Shown here: positions 37,395 through 46,605 of the stretch, in pieces
Numbering within the stretch: the stretch's first letter is position 1
Layout: each line of letters starts with the position of its first letter
Assembly: GCF_900169165.1 (NCBI RefSeq)
Contig: NZ_FXYY01000008.1
Location: 1-64,000, forward strand
Origin: Brevibacterium linens ATCC 9172
GTDB taxonomy: Bacteria > Actinomycetota > Actinomycetes > Actinomycetales > Brevibacteriaceae
Direction: 5' to 3'
Length of the DNA stretch: 64,000 bases
Notes under the pieces: model-generated
Databases searched by the model: none
What the model was told of the DNA's origin: nothing
What the model saw: the letters and a program-made list of their open reading frames with translations, nothing else
Program-made: the position numbers and the translations under genes

Positions 37395-39272
37395 TCAGAT
37401 CTGAATCGGGCCGGTCTCGGGCGCCTCCGATGTTCCCGAACCTCCGGGCTCACCCGTTTGGGTCTTCGTTCCTCCGGGTCCGCTCGACTGGGTCTTCGTT
37501 CCTCCGGGCTGCACCGAGTCGATGACTGCGGTCGTGGGTTCGCCGCTGCGCACCTCCTCGACCTTCTCCTCGGCCGAACTCCGGCTCTTGAGGTTCTTCA
37601 GGGGCAGCGCCAGATAGCTGCCGAGCACAGCCCCGACTGCGAGAGCCGCATTCGCCAGGATCGCGGTGAACAGCGAGGACAGCCCCACAGCGAAGGAGAC
37701 GTTCTCCGACTCCGACGCGATCTGATAGACGGCGGTGAAGATCGACAGCCCCTGCAGCAGGGTATAGATGCCCGGAAGCATGAGCACGATTGCCGGTGCT
37801 CCCAGCCGCAGGGCCAAGGGCCGGGAGAGGAACCCGGTGACGGTCGCGGCGAGAAGACTGGCGAGCACATTGTCGATGTGCAGCAGGGTCAGCGACATCA
37901 TCGTGATGTGCGAAGCGAGTCCGACCAGCGCGGCAGGAAGGATGAACCGGCGCCTGGCCGACATCGCCACGGCACCGGACATCGCCACCACGGCCGCCGC
38001 AACCATCGACAGGATCGCCGTGACCACGTGCGGACTCGCCTTGGGCACGAGCACCTCGATATGGCTGAGCCCGATGGCCTGACCGCACACGATGCCCAAC
38101 GCGATTCCGGAGACGATGCCGGCCAGGGTCATGAACACTCCGACCACTCGACCGGCCGCGGTCAGCGGGAAGTTCGTCAGCGCATCCTGGACCGCCGAAT
38201 ACAGCGATTGGGTCGGCAGGAGCAGGACGATGCCGGCGGCCACGAGGTACTGCGGGGAGTTGATGATCCCCAGATCTCCGGCGATGGTGGCGATGAGCGT
38301 CGCCGAGGCGGCCTGCAGCGCCGTGATGAAGAACGACGGCAGGTGGGTGCGCCCGATCAGCTTGCCGAACTGGAACACGACGATGGCCATCGTGATGCCC
38401 AGGGGCACCGCGACCGCCCCTCCCCCGAGCAGCAGGACGAGGGCACCGACCATCAAGCCCCAGGCACCGGTGGTGAACCATTCGGGAAACGGCCGCCGCT
38501 GCGTGCGTATCGCGTCGAGGCGACTGCGTGCCTCATGGAATTCCAGACGCCCGTCGACGAGGTCGGTGACGAGCTTGTGCACTGAGGCGAGCTTCGCGAA
38601 ATGCGTGGACTCACCGCGGTTGACCCGCATCACCGTCAGCAGACGTCCGTCCGAGGTCGAATAGTGCACGACGAGAGTGTTCGAGGTCAGATCGATCTCG
38701 ACGGTGGCCAGACCGCACGCGGTGCAGGCGGCGATGACGGAGACCTCGACATCGCTGGTGCCGGCACCGGCACGCATCATCATCGCCGCGATATCGGCGG
38801 CGAGGTCGAGGATCATCCGGGCTTCGTCTTCGCTCGGCTCCTGCGCCTGCACGGGCGCCTGGTAGGGGGTGCCTTTGAGCGCGGTGACGATGGGCACCGG
38901 CTGCGTGTTCTCCGTCGTGCCCGAGACGAGTTTGCCGACGGTGCGCCGGGCGACTCTCTGGGCGATGCGCTGAGACGCCCCGCGGTGGTCGGTGCGGCCC
39001 TTCGACCGTCCGCCGCTGCGTTCGGGCTTCGCCGCCTTCGCTGCCGCGGCCTTCGCGACGTCGTCGGGCTGGGGTTCCGGTGAGGACTCCCGCAGCTCGG
39101 CCAGACGCTGCAGACGGGTGCGCTCGAGCAGCTCCCGCAGGGCCTGGGATCCGGCCTCCGGGTTGCCGCCGGAGACCGGCGCCGGGGATGAGCCGCGGAC
39201 AGGACCGGGTTCGGTCGGCGGATCGACCCGAACCTCGGCGGTGGTGGCGTCTTCGAGTTCTCTGTCGCTCAC
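37395..39272 (-). CDS. Threonine/serine exporter ThrE-like
   Basis: A 625-residue protein with a disordered charged N-terminus (1-140), the conserved ThrE cytosolic domain (about 150-270: MMMRAGAGTSDVEVSVIAACTACGL; VNRGESTHFAKL), roughly ten helices (about 270-550) and a polar tail with a GGTKTQ repeat. Such proteins export threonine and serine in corynebacteria. It overlaps the upstream amidohydrolase gene by 4 bp (ATGA), so the two are coupled; the functional link is unclear. Confidence 0.85.
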   Translation of the reverse strand: MSDRELEDATTAEVRVDPPTEPGPVRGSSPAPVSGGNPEAGSQALRELLERTRLQRLAELRESSPEPQPDDVAKAAAAKAAKPERSGGRSKGRTDHRGASQRIAQRVARRTVGKLVSGTTENTQPVPIVTALKGTPYQAPVQAQEPSEDEARMILDLAADIAAMMMRAGAGTSDVEVSVIAACTACGLATVEIDLTSNTLVVHYSTSDGRLLTVMRVNRGESTHFAKLASVHKLVTDLVDGRLEFHEARSRLDAIRTQRRPFPEWFTTGAWGLMVGALVLLLGGGAVAVPLGITMAIVVFQFGKLIGRTHLPSFFITALQAASATLIATIAGDLGIINSPQYLVAAGIVLLLPTQSLYSAVQDALTNFPLTAAGRVVGVFMTLAGIVSGIALGIVCGQAIGLSHIEVLVPKASPHVVTAILSMVAAAVVAMSGAVAMSARRRFILPAALVGLASHITMMSLTLLHIDNVLASLLAATVTGFLSRPLALRLGAPAIVLMLPGIYTLLQGLSIFTAVYQIASESENVSFAVGLSSLFTAILANAALAVGAVLGSYLALPLKNLKSRSSAEEKVEEVRSGEPTTAVIDSVQPGGTKTQSSGPGGTKTQTGEPGGSGTSEAPETGPIQI

Positions 39273-40549
39273 GGCTCGCTGATGAGTGTCGGGCCGAGCG
39301 GGTCGGCGACGTGCGCGGTTCCCGAGGCGGCGTCATAGTCGAAGACGCGACGACCGGAGACGAAGACGGTCTCGGCGCGGGAGTTCAGATCGAGCGGATC
39401 GCCCGACCAGATGACGATATCGGCGTCGCGGCCCACGGCCAGGGAGCCGAGGCGGTCGTCGAGGCCGAAGATCGCGGCGGGGTTGATCGTCAGCGCTTCG
39501 ATCGCGACGACCGGGTCGAGGCCCTCCTTCACGGCCAGGGAGGCTTCGTGGATGAGGAAGTTGATCGGGATGACCGGATGGTCGGTGGTCAGCGCGATGC
39601 GCACTCCCGCCTCGGCGAGGGAAGCGGCGGTGGCCAGGGTGCGGTCGCGCAGTTCGACCTTCGACCGGGAGGTCATCAGAGGTCCGAGGATGACGTCGAT
39701 GCCCTTGGCGGCGATGAAGTCGGCGATCTTGTGGCCTTCGGTCCCGTGGTTGATGACCAGGCGGTACCCGAATTCCTCGGACAGGCGGATGGCGGTGGCG
39801 ATGTCGTCGGCCCGGTGGCAGTGCTGGTCGAACGCGAGCTTGCCGTCGAGGACGTCGGCGAGGGTCTCCTTGACCAGGTCACGGTCGAACGGGGTGCCCT
39901 CGGCTTCCGCCTGGGCGCGTTTGGACTGGTAGTTCCGCGCCTCGACGAAGGCGTCGCGGATGATCTTGACGGTGCCCATCCTCGTCGACGGGGTGACCTT
40001 CTTCTCCCCGTACACGCGTTTCGGGTTCTCGCCGAGCGCGGATTTCACGGACAGGTCCTGCGTCACGAGCATTTCGTCGACGATGCGACCCCAGGTCTTG
40101 AGGAAGGCGGTGCGACCGCCGATGGGATTGCCGGAACCGGGTTTGATGAGCGCCGAGGTGACGCCGCCGCGCAGCGCATCCTTGAATCCGAGGTCGGTGG
40201 GATCGATGCTGTCGAGCGCGCGCAGGCCCGCCCCGTTGGGATCGGTCATCTCGTTCGTATCGTCACCGGACCAGCCCTCACCGTCCTCATGCACGCCGAG
40301 GTGGCCGTGAGCTTCGATGAAACCGGGCAGGACCCAGCGTCCGCCGGCATCGATGACCTCGGTGTCCGCTGGGAGGGAAGAGGTGTCGACGGGGCCGGCA
40401 GCCACCTCGGTGATGCGGCCGTCCCTGACCGTGAGCGTGCCCGATCCGATCGCCTCGGCGCGGTTGCCGGACGCATCGGCCACGGGCACGATCCGCGCGT
40501 TCGTGATGACGAAATCTGTGGCTGCGGGGACCGGGACTGAGCGATACAT
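39269..40549 (-). CDS. Amidohydrolase (imidazolonepropionase-like)
   Basis: A 426-residue metal-dependent hydrolase: N-terminal beta sandwich (FVITNARIVPV), HxH in FIEAHGHLG, further histidines in FDQHCHRADD and VINHGTEGHK, and the late catalytic Asp in LTTDHPVIP. It probably hydrolyses a cyclic amide or peptide-like C-N bond; a carboxylated Lys is not identifiable. ATG 40549 follows AGGAG. A TAGACT hexamer at 40595-40600 (minus) is the likely -10. Confidence 0.83.
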   Translation of the reverse strand: MYRSVPVPAATDFVITNARIVPVADASGNRAEAIGSGTLTVRDGRITEVAAGPVDTSSLPADTEVIDAGGRWVLPGFIEAHGHLGVHEDGEGWSGDDTNEMTDPNGAGLRALDSIDPTDLGFKDALRGGVTSALIKPGSGNPIGGRTAFLKTWGRIVDEMLVTQDLSVKSALGENPKRVYGEKKVTPSTRMGTVKIIRDAFVEARNYQSKRAQAEAEGTPFDRDLVKETLADVLDGKLAFDQHCHRADDIATAIRLSEEFGYRLVINHGTEGHKIADFIAAKGIDVILGPLMTSRSKVELRDRTLATAASLAEAGVRIALTTDHPVIPINFLIHEASLAVKEGLDPVVAIEALTINPAAIFGLDDRLGSLAVGRDADIVIWSGDPLDLNSRAETVFVSGRRVFDYDAASGTAHVADPLGPTLISEP

Positions 40550-40698
40550 TCTGCTCCTAGCGAGGGGGTCGGCGACGACGTCTGTGCGGTCTCGAGTCTA
40601 CGCCACTCGACGTTCGGACACGGTGACCTGGGGGCCGTTCGCCGCGTTGGCGGGACGCTTCCGGCAGGGCGAGTTCTCACCCTCTTCCCTCCCCATTT

Positions 40699-40756
40699 GC
40701 TACCTGACGGCGGCCCAGCAACCTCGCGCGAGGTTGCTGGGCCGCCGTCAGGTAGT
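40699..40756. repeat. 58-bp palindrome, copy 3 (P3)
   Basis: Arms differ only at the outermost base. It uses the GGCGG...CCTCGC variant and lies between divergent genes, upstream of both the amidohydrolase and SGNH promoters. Confidence 0.97.
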
Positions 40757-40796
40757 TCTGAGGGCTACCGTGGGGTAGGACGTGTCCGGCGCGGCG

Positions 40797-40802
40797 TATA
40801 GT
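40797..40802 (+). promoter_or_regulatory. -10 element of the SGNH hydrolase gene
   Basis: TATAGT; transcription would start near 40809 and give a ~28-nt leader containing GAGAAGG before ATG 40837. This makes the in-frame ATG 40807 an unlikely start. Confidence 0.5.
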
Positions 40803-40836
40803 CTGGATGCATCGTCCGAAGAGAGAAGGATCCCTG

Positions 40837-41772
40837 ATGCTTGAGCCGATCACCTCATACGTCGCAATCGGAGACTCGTTCAGTGAGGGTCTGATGGATC
40901 CCGACCCACGGGCCGAGGACCGGTACCGCGGGTGGACCGACCGCCTCGCGCTCATGCTCACCGAGTCCGCAGTGGGCAGCCCGGACCTGTCCTACGCCAA
41001 TCTGGCCATCCGAGGTCGGCTGCTCGACCGCATCGTCGATGACCAGGTGCCGCAGGTTCTCGAGATGAAGCCGGACCTCGTGAGCCTGTGCGCCGGCGGC
41101 AACGACTGCCTGCGCCCGAAGGCCGATATCGATGCCCTGGCCGCGAAGTTCGAACGTGCTGTGATCGCCATGCGTGAGGCCGGCATCGAAGTGCTCATGT
41201 GCAATGGCTTCGACACCGAGTTCAGCACCCCGCTCATCCGTGCCGTGCGACCTCGAGTGGGAATCTACAATGCTCATCTGTGGTCGATCGCGCAGCGGCA
41301 CGGCTGCCATATGGTCGATCTGTGGGGGCTGCGGTCGCTCTATGCCGCGCAGATGTGGGCCGATGACCGCATCCACCTGTCGACGAAGGGCCACCACCTC
41401 GTCGCCGAGCAGGCTCTGGCCACCCTGGAGAGCGGCCGCTCCCTGCCGGTCAAGGGCTTCGGCGTTCCCGCTCGTCCGACGCGGGCGATCCGCGAGGTGA
41501 TGAGCGAGGAGTCGCGGTGGGCCCGTGAGTACCTGGCCCCATGGGTCGGTCGCCGACTGCGTGGACAATCCTCCGGTGACACCCTCGATCCGAAGCTGCC
41601 CGAACTCACCCGCGTCCGTGACCTCGTCGAACGCTCGCGCGAGGTCGACCGTGCCCAGAAGAACGACGCGGCCGGCCGGTCGGGCGGGGCCGATCTGACC
41701 GACTCAGGCGGAACTCGCCCCGACGAGAGCGGCACCGGTGGGGTGAACGCACCTCGGGATTCCGACCGATGA
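40837..41772 (+). CDS. SGNH/GDSL-family hydrolase
   Basis: A 311-residue esterase-like protein with block I AIGDSFSEG (nucleophile Ser), block III GGNDCL, and block V DRIHLSTKGH carrying the Asp-His pair. It has no signal peptide, so it should act in the cytoplasm on ester bonds of an unknown substrate. The C-terminal ~60 residues are polar and disordered. Its stop overlaps the start of the alpha/beta hydrolase (ATGA), linking the two. Confidence 0.87.
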   Translation: MLEPITSYVAIGDSFSEGLMDPDPRAEDRYRGWTDRLALMLTESAVGSPDLSYANLAIRGRLLDRIVDDQVPQVLEMKPDLVSLCAGGNDCLRPKADIDALAAKFERAVIAMREAGIEVLMCNGFDTEFSTPLIRAVRPRVGIYNAHLWSIAQRHGCHMVDLWGLRSLYAAQMWADDRIHLSTKGHHLVAEQALATLESGRSLPVKGFGVPARPTRAIREVMSEESRWAREYLAPWVGRRLRGQSSGDTLDPKLPELTRVRDLVERSREVDRAQKNDAAGRSGGADLTDSGGTRPDESGTGGVNAPRDSDR

Positions 41773-42533
41773 GCGTCGAGTCCGTGCGCATTCCCGAACT
41801 CTCAGCCGTCGGGACCGCCCAGGTGCCGTCCTTCCGCCACGTCTACGGGGACTTCCCCGAGCAGTTCGTCGAGGTCTTCGGTGACCCGGCGGCCGCCTCG
41901 GCGACGGTGATCTTCGTCCACGGAGGCTACTTCCGGCCCCGCACCGACCTGGCCCACGCCCGGCCGTTTGCTCGGGCGTTGGCCGAGTCCGGGGTGCTCG
42001 TCGCCTCCGTCGAGTATCGACGGCTCGGCGGTCAGCCGCTCCTGCTCGACGATGTCACCGCGGGCATCGATTCGGTGTGTGCCGAACTGCCGCGCTGGGG
42101 CGTCAGCGAACAGGCACGGCAGAATCTGATCGTCTCGGGGCATTCGGCCGGTGGCTGCCTCGTCCTCGCCTGGGCCTCGCATCTGCCCGCGGAGGGACCG
42201 CGGATCCGTCTGCGCCCTCTGGCGCCGGTGACCGATCTGCTGCGGGAAGTCGAGGCAGGCCTCGGGGATGGTGCGGTGCTGGACTATATGGGGGCGCGCC
42301 CCGAGGATGATCGGCAGGCGTATCTGCGCCACGATCCGCGATCACGGGCGGCTCTCATCCCGGCGCGCGTCGATGTGCATTCGCTCCACGGAGATGCCGA
42401 TGCCACCGTCGACGTCGAATTCTCCCGAGTCTTCCCCGCCGCCCTGACCGAGCTGGCCGGGGCGAACCATGCCGATGTCATCGACCCCGATTCTCCGTTC
42501 TTCCCACAGGTGAGGAACCTGCTGCTCGGCTGA
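41769..42533 (+). CDS. Alpha/beta hydrolase, probable kynurenine formamidase
   Basis: A 254-residue alpha/beta hydrolase with oxyanion loop IFVHGGYFRPR, nucleophile elbow VSGHSAGG, and an acid-His pair near the C-terminus (LHGDADATVDVE; NHADVID). The HGGYF-type loop and the convergent tryptophan 2,3-dioxygenase gene 11 bp away suggest N-formylkynurenine hydrolysis, the step after the dioxygenase. It is coupled to the SGNH gene upstream. A general carboxylesterase is the alternative. Confidence 0.75.
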   Translation: MSVESVRIPELSAVGTAQVPSFRHVYGDFPEQFVEVFGDPAAASATVIFVHGGYFRPRTDLAHARPFARALAESGVLVASVEYRRLGGQPLLLDDVTAGIDSVCAELPRWGVSEQARQNLIVSGHSAGGCLVLAWASHLPAEGPRIRLRPLAPVTDLLREVEAGLGDGAVLDYMGARPEDDRQAYLRHDPRSRAALIPARVDVHSLHGDADATVDVEFSRVFPAALTELAGANHADVIDPDSPFFPQVRNLLLG

Positions 42534-42544
42534 AGGGCGGCGTC

Positions 42545-43465
42545 TCAGACCCCTTCGGGGCTGATGCCCGGCCCGTTCTCGATGCCGGTACGGATATCGA
42601 AGAGTTCGGGGAAGAACGTCAGATCGAGCGCCTTCTGCAGGAATCCGACTCCGCTCGAACCGCCCGTTCCGCGTTTCATGCCGATGATCCGCAGCACCGT
42701 GCGCATGTGCCGGTAGCGCCAGATCTGGAAGTTCTCCTCGAGGTCGACGAGCTCTTCGCAGCTTTCGTATTCCTGCCAGTACTTCTGCGGGTTCTCGTAG
42801 ATGATGCGGAAGACATCGCACAGTTCCTCGTCGAAGGTGTGGGCGACCGACTTATCCCGGTCGAGCAGCCGCTGCGGCACCGGAAGTCCGCGCCGGGCCA
42901 GGCACGCGAGGAACTCGTCGTAGATGCTCGGTTCCTCCAAGTACTGTTCGAGAGCCGCACGCGCCTCGGGTTCTCCGTCGAAGACCGGGAGCATGGCGCG
43001 GTTCTTGTTGCCGAGCAGGAACTCCACGACCCGGTACTGCCAGGACTGGAAGCCGGAGGCACGGCCGAGCTGGTCGCGGAACCCGACGTATTCGCTCGGC
43101 GTCAGCGTGGCGAGCACGGACCACTGCTCGGTCAGAGTCTTCTGGATGTGTTTGACGCGGGCGATGCGCTTGAGCGCGGTCTGCAGCTCATCGTCGGCGA
43201 TGAGTCGCCGGGCATCGAGGAGTTCGTGGATGACGAGCCGGAACCACAGCTCCGTGGTCTGGTGCTGGATGATGAAGAGCAGCTCGTCGTGGTGTTCGGG
43301 ACTGCTGACGGGGTGCTGGGCGCCGAGGAGCCGGTCGAGGTCGAGATACGACCCGTAGGTCATCGACTCCTTGAGGTCGGTGTGGACCCCGGCTTCGAGG
43401 TCTCGTTCGTTCTTCTCGGCCGTCGTCCGAGCGTCGCTGCCCGGGTCATGGTTGGTGTCGGTCAT
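42545..43465 (-). CDS. kynA: Tryptophan 2,3-dioxygenase
   Basis: A 306-residue haem enzyme that opens the indole ring of tryptophan to give N-formylkynurenine. Family blocks: [32 protein letters not shown] with the distal His; [29 protein letters not shown] with the axial His; and [14 protein letters not shown]. Start ATG 43465 is 7 nt after TATGCT. It lies 17 bp after the emfourin gene and could be part of the same transcript. No kynureninase gene is present here. Confidence 0.93.
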   Translation of the reverse strand: MTDTNHDPGSDARTTAEKNERDLEAGVHTDLKESMTYGSYLDLDRLLGAQHPVSSPEHHDELLFIIQHQTTELWFRLVIHELLDARRLIADDELQTALKRIARVKHIQKTLTEQWSVLATLTPSEYVGFRDQLGRASGFQSWQYRVVEFLLGNKNRAMLPVFDGEPEARAALEQYLEEPSIYDEFLACLARRGLPVPQRLLDRDKSVAHTFDEELCDVFRIIYENPQKYWQEYESCEELVDLEENFQIWRYRHMRTVLRIIGMKRGTGGSSGVGFLQKALDLTFFPELFDIRTGIENGPGISPEGV

Positions 43466-43472
43466 GACCTCC

Positions 43473-43478
43473 AGCATA
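43473..43478 (-). promoter_or_regulatory. Candidate -10 of kynA
   Basis: TATGCT, 7 nt before ATG 43465 on the minus strand. GGAGGT also lies directly before the ATG but is too close for normal ribosome-site use. Confidence 0.35.
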
Positions 43479-43482
43479 GGGG

Positions 43483-43809
43483 TCAGCCGGGCTGCCGCCT
43501 CTGCGGTTCGGCGACGTCCCGCACCTCGTCGACCAGTTGCTTCCATTCCGGCGGCATCTGAGATTCGCCGAAGCGCACTCGCCCGAACCGGCTCTCGATG
43601 AGATAAGCGAAACGGTCGGCACCCGTGGACTGCGGCGCATCGTCTCTCTGCCCGTCGTCGGACCAGGGAAGATCGGCGATGCGCGGGCCGAGGTCATCGC
43701 GCCGACTGCTCGCGTCGATGTCGACTTCCCAGACGAGCAGCATCCCGCCGATCCCGCCCGAGCGTTCGACGAGCAGACGCCCGAAGCCCCCGGCCGGCTT
43801 CTCGCTCAC
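43483..43809 (-). CDS. Emfourin-like protealysin inhibitor
   Basis: The 108-residue protein has the emfourin layout: [20 protein letters not shown] early and [19 protein letters not shown] before a final helix. Emfourins are small inhibitors encoded beside M4 protealysin-like proteases, as here. Start GTG 43809 overlaps the protease stop (GTGA), so the two are made together, fitting an enzyme-inhibitor pair in the cytoplasm. Identification rests on sequence pattern plus context. Confidence 0.75.
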   Translation of the reverse strand: MSEKPAGGFGRLLVERSGGIGGMLLVWEVDIDASSRRDDLGPRIADLPWSDDGQRDDAPQSTGADRFAYLIESRFGRVRFGESQMPPEWKQLVDEVRDVAEPQRRQPG

Positions 43810-44930
43810 CAGCTGCTCCCCTGATTTCCGCGCGCCGATCCGGAGTGGGAGATGCCCACGGCTTCCCACCCGGAGACGATCGCATCGTGGGTGTCGGAAC
43901 CGGCGCCGAATTGGTCGGCCACCTCGGCGATGGTGAGTTCTGCGAACTCCGCGAAATCGGTGCGCTGCGTGATCTCGGACCCGGTGAGGACGGAGTACCA
44001 GACCTGTCCGACGCTCTCCCAGGCCGGACCGCCGACGGCGGTGGCTGCGAGCGCGAAGGCACGGTTCGGGATCCCGGAGTTGAGGTGGACCCCGCCGTTG
44101 TCGGAGTCGGTGGTGACGAAGTCGTTCATATGCGCCGGCTGCGGATCCGTGCCGAGGACGTCGTCGTCATAGGCCGTGCCGGGTTCGACCATGGAGCGTA
44201 GGGCACGGCCGGTCATCTCGGGGGTGAAGATTCCGGCGCCGATGAGCCAGTCCGCGTCCTCGGCATTCTGTCCGGCATCGTGCTGCTGGGTGAGTGCCCC
44301 GAAGACATCGGCGCAGTGCTCGTTGAGTGCTCCCGGCTGGCCGAAGTACTCGAGGTCGGCGGTGTGGCTGATGACGCCGTGGGAGAGTTCGTGGCCGATG
44401 ATCGACAGCGAACCGGTGAACCCGGTGAACACTTCGTCGTCGCCGTCGCCGAAGACCATGAGTCGGCCGTCGAAGAACGCGTTGTCGTAGTCCGTGCCGT
44501 AGTGGACGCTGGCCATGAGCGGCATTCCCGCCCCATCGAGCGAATCGCGCCCGAACACCTCGGAGAACAGCGCATATGAAGCGCCGAGCCCGTCATAGGC
44601 GTCGTTGACCGGTTCGTCGCTGACGGGCTCTTCGGCCTCGGAACGGACGAGTTCGCCGGGCAGCACCTCGGTGTTCTGCGCATCGTGGACGAGACGCTGC
44701 AGCCCTGCCGATCCGGGGGCGGCGAGCGCGGTTTCGTCCTTGCCGAGATCGGCCGGCGGCGTGTACCGCAGACCCGCCAGGCGCAGATTCCGGCAGCTCT
44801 CATCGGACATCCGACAGCTGGCCGCGGCGGCCGCGGCCCTCGGGAACCGCTCGGTGCCGCGCTCGGCGATCGCATCGAGGAGATAGGGCGGGACGACAGT
44901 GTGAAATGGGACGACGTTGTGAGAGACCAT
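43806..44930 (-). CDS. Protealysin-like M4 metalloprotease
   Basis: A 374-residue thermolysin-family enzyme with a short propeptide (1-50, VPFHTVVPPYLLDAIAERG being the conserved start), zinc site His180-Glu181-His184 (GHELSHGV), third ligand Glu204 (ALNEHCADVFG), and the catalytic His in GGVHLNSGIPNRAF. There is no signal peptide, as is usual for protealysins, so it acts inside the cell or leaves by an unknown route. GGAG lies before ATG 44930. Coupled to its probable inhibitor. Confidence 0.9.
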   Translation of the reverse strand: MVSHNVVPFHTVVPPYLLDAIAERGTERFPRAAAAAASCRMSDESCRNLRLAGLRYTPPADLGKDETALAAPGSAGLQRLVHDAQNTEVLPGELVRSEAEEPVSDEPVNDAYDGLGASYALFSEVFGRDSLDGAGMPLMASVHYGTDYDNAFFDGRLMVFGDGDDEVFTGFTGSLSIIGHELSHGVISHTADLEYFGQPGALNEHCADVFGALTQQHDAGQNAEDADWLIGAGIFTPEMTGRALRSMVEPGTAYDDDVLGTDPQPAHMNDFVTTDSDNGGVHLNSGIPNRAFALAATAVGGPAWESVGQVWYSVLTGSEITQRTDFAEFAELTIAEVADQFGAGSDTHDAIVSGWEAVGISHSGSARGNQGSSW

Positions 44931-45010
44931 GGCTCCAGCGTGCCACGTCCGGCGACGAACCGATAGAGAACCCGGCACATCCGAGGCGGGCGGCCCGCCG
45001 CGACCTCAAC

Positions 45011-45016
45011 TAAACT
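45011..45016 (+). promoter_or_regulatory. -10 element of the MFS gene (leaderless)
   Basis: TAAACT followed by 6 nt and GTG 45023. Confidence 0.45.
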
Positions 45017-45022
45017 TGTCAC

Positions 45023-46369
45023 GTGCTCAAACCCATCCTGTGGCCGGTGCTCGTGCCGTTCGCCCTCTTCGCCGTCGGCCTGGGTGCGATCATGCCGATC
45101 CTCGTGCTCGGCGCGCTCTCGCTGGGGTCGACGCAGGCCTTCGCCGCCGCCATCGTCGGCATCATGGGGGCCGTATCGCTGATGGCCACGGCGCCGGCCG
45201 GGATCCTCATCGACCGCCTCGGCGATTTCCGGGCGATGACCGTGGCCACCTGCGCGGCCATCGTTGTGCTCGGCTCCATCGTCGCCGCCTTCATCTGGGA
45301 TTCGCCGTACTCACTGCTCGTCTACACGATCGCGCTCATGGTCTTCGGCCCGGTCTCCGATGTGTGGAGCCTGGCCCGGCAGGCCGTCGTCGCCGAGGTG
45401 ATGCCGCCGGCCGATCTCGCCAAGGCGATGACCGCGCTCGGCGGCACGCAGCGGGTCGGCAACCTCGTCGGGCCGATGATCGGCGCCGGTCTCATGCTCG
45501 CCTTCCCGATCTGGTCCGTGTTCGTCTTCTCCGGGCTCAGCGCCGTCGCAGCGATCGCAATCATGGCCCTGCCGATCGCGCAGATCCCCGGTTTCGACGA
45601 CCATCCCCACCGCACCGAGGCGGCCCCGACCTCCCGTGCCGACGATGACGGCCCCTCCCCCGCCGATGGTCCTCACCCCGCCGAGGCGGCCGACCCCGCC
45701 CCAGCGAACGATCCCGCACACGGAGACGACCCCTATCCTCGGCGCAGGAAGACGGATCGTCGGCCGCCGTTGGATGTGCGGTGGAAATCGGTCGTCCTCA
45801 CCGGCGTCACGATCATCACACTGGCGGCGGCCCGAGCCGCCCAGCCGGTCGTCGTTCAGCTGTGGGGCGTCGAGATCGGCCTGCACAAGTCCTCGATCTC
45901 GCTCATCATCGCCTTCGGCGCCGGACTCGAACTCATCGTCATGTTCCTCGGCGCGTACATCAAGGATCACCTCGGTCGGGTCGCGACCCTCGTCGCATGC
46001 CTGTCCGTCTTCGGCACCGGGTTCATCATCATGGTCGCCAAGCCGGATCTGGCCGGGATGGTCATCGCCGCCGCGGTCATGGCCTTCGGCAACGGCCTCG
46101 GAGCGGGCGTGAATATGACGATCGGGGCGGACCTCTCCCCCGCCGTCGGCCGGCCGCGGTTCCTCGGCATCTGGGCGATCTTCAACAACGGCGGCAAACT
46201 CGGCGGGCCGACGCTGCTGTCCCTCATCATCACCGTGACTACCCTGCGATTCGGCGTGCTCTTCCCAGGACTGCTCGCCCTCCTCGGCGCGGTGTGGATC
46301 CTCATCTGGGCCCGTCAGGTGGGGCTGCCCGGCCGCAGGAGGCGCCTCGACCCGCCGCGCACGGACTGA
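45023..46369 (+). CDS. MFS transporter with acidic Pro-rich central loop
   Basis: The 448-residue protein has about six helices on each side of a ~55-residue cytoplasmic loop (about 195-250) rich in Asp, Pro and Ala and ending in basic RRRKTDRR. The motif-A-like stretch DRLGDFRAMTVAT and a second-half GAYIKDHLGRVATL fit MFS drug/metabolite exporters. Substrate unknown. GTG 45023 is a leaderless-type start, divergent from the protease gene. Confidence 0.83.
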   Translation: MLKPILWPVLVPFALFAVGLGAIMPILVLGALSLGSTQAFAAAIVGIMGAVSLMATAPAGILIDRLGDFRAMTVATCAAIVVLGSIVAAFIWDSPYSLLVYTIALMVFGPVSDVWSLARQAVVAEVMPPADLAKAMTALGGTQRVGNLVGPMIGAGLMLAFPIWSVFVFSGLSAVAAIAIMALPIAQIPGFDDHPHRTEAAPTSRADDDGPSPADGPHPAEAADPAPANDPAHGDDPYPRRRKTDRRPPLDVRWKSVVLTGVTIITLAAARAAQPVVVQLWGVEIGLHKSSISLIIAFGAGLELIVMFLGAYIKDHLGRVATLVACLSVFGTGFIIMVAKPDLAGMVIAAAVMAFGNGLGAGVNMTIGADLSPAVGRPRFLGIWAIFNNGGKLGGPTLLSLIITVTTLRFGVLFPGLLALLGAVWILIWARQVGLPGRRRRLDPPRTD

Positions 46370-46481
46370 CTCCGGGCGGCTCCTCACGTCTCCGCGCATA
46401 CGGCCCACACTCACGCACGGACCGACCCGACGGACTAGGCTGGACACGACCGATTCGACGAGGTTCGGCTGACAGCTCAAT

Positions 46482-46566
46482 GCCGAAGGCCCGCAGGGGC
46501 CGGCGGCCCGATGCTGAAGGCCCGTAGGGGCCGGCGTGCCGGAGCCGAAGGCCCGCAGGGGTCGGC
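46482..46566 (+). repeat. Three 23-bp hairpin repeats with a 31-bp period
   Basis: GCCGAAGGCCCGCAGGGGCC plus GGC at 46482, 46513 and 46544, each two or fewer bases from the consensus and each able to fold (GGCCC-GCA-GGGCC). The cluster ends 39 nt before the ABC1 start. Confidence 0.85.
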
Positions 46567-46605
46567 CCACGGCTGAGAGTCCGACCAGGATCAGGAGAGT
46601 CATCG

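Noticed and set aside
46482-46566. CRISPR-like array
   Set aside because: Only three units, 8-nt spacers that are too short, and no cas genes; treated as a hairpin repeat cluster.
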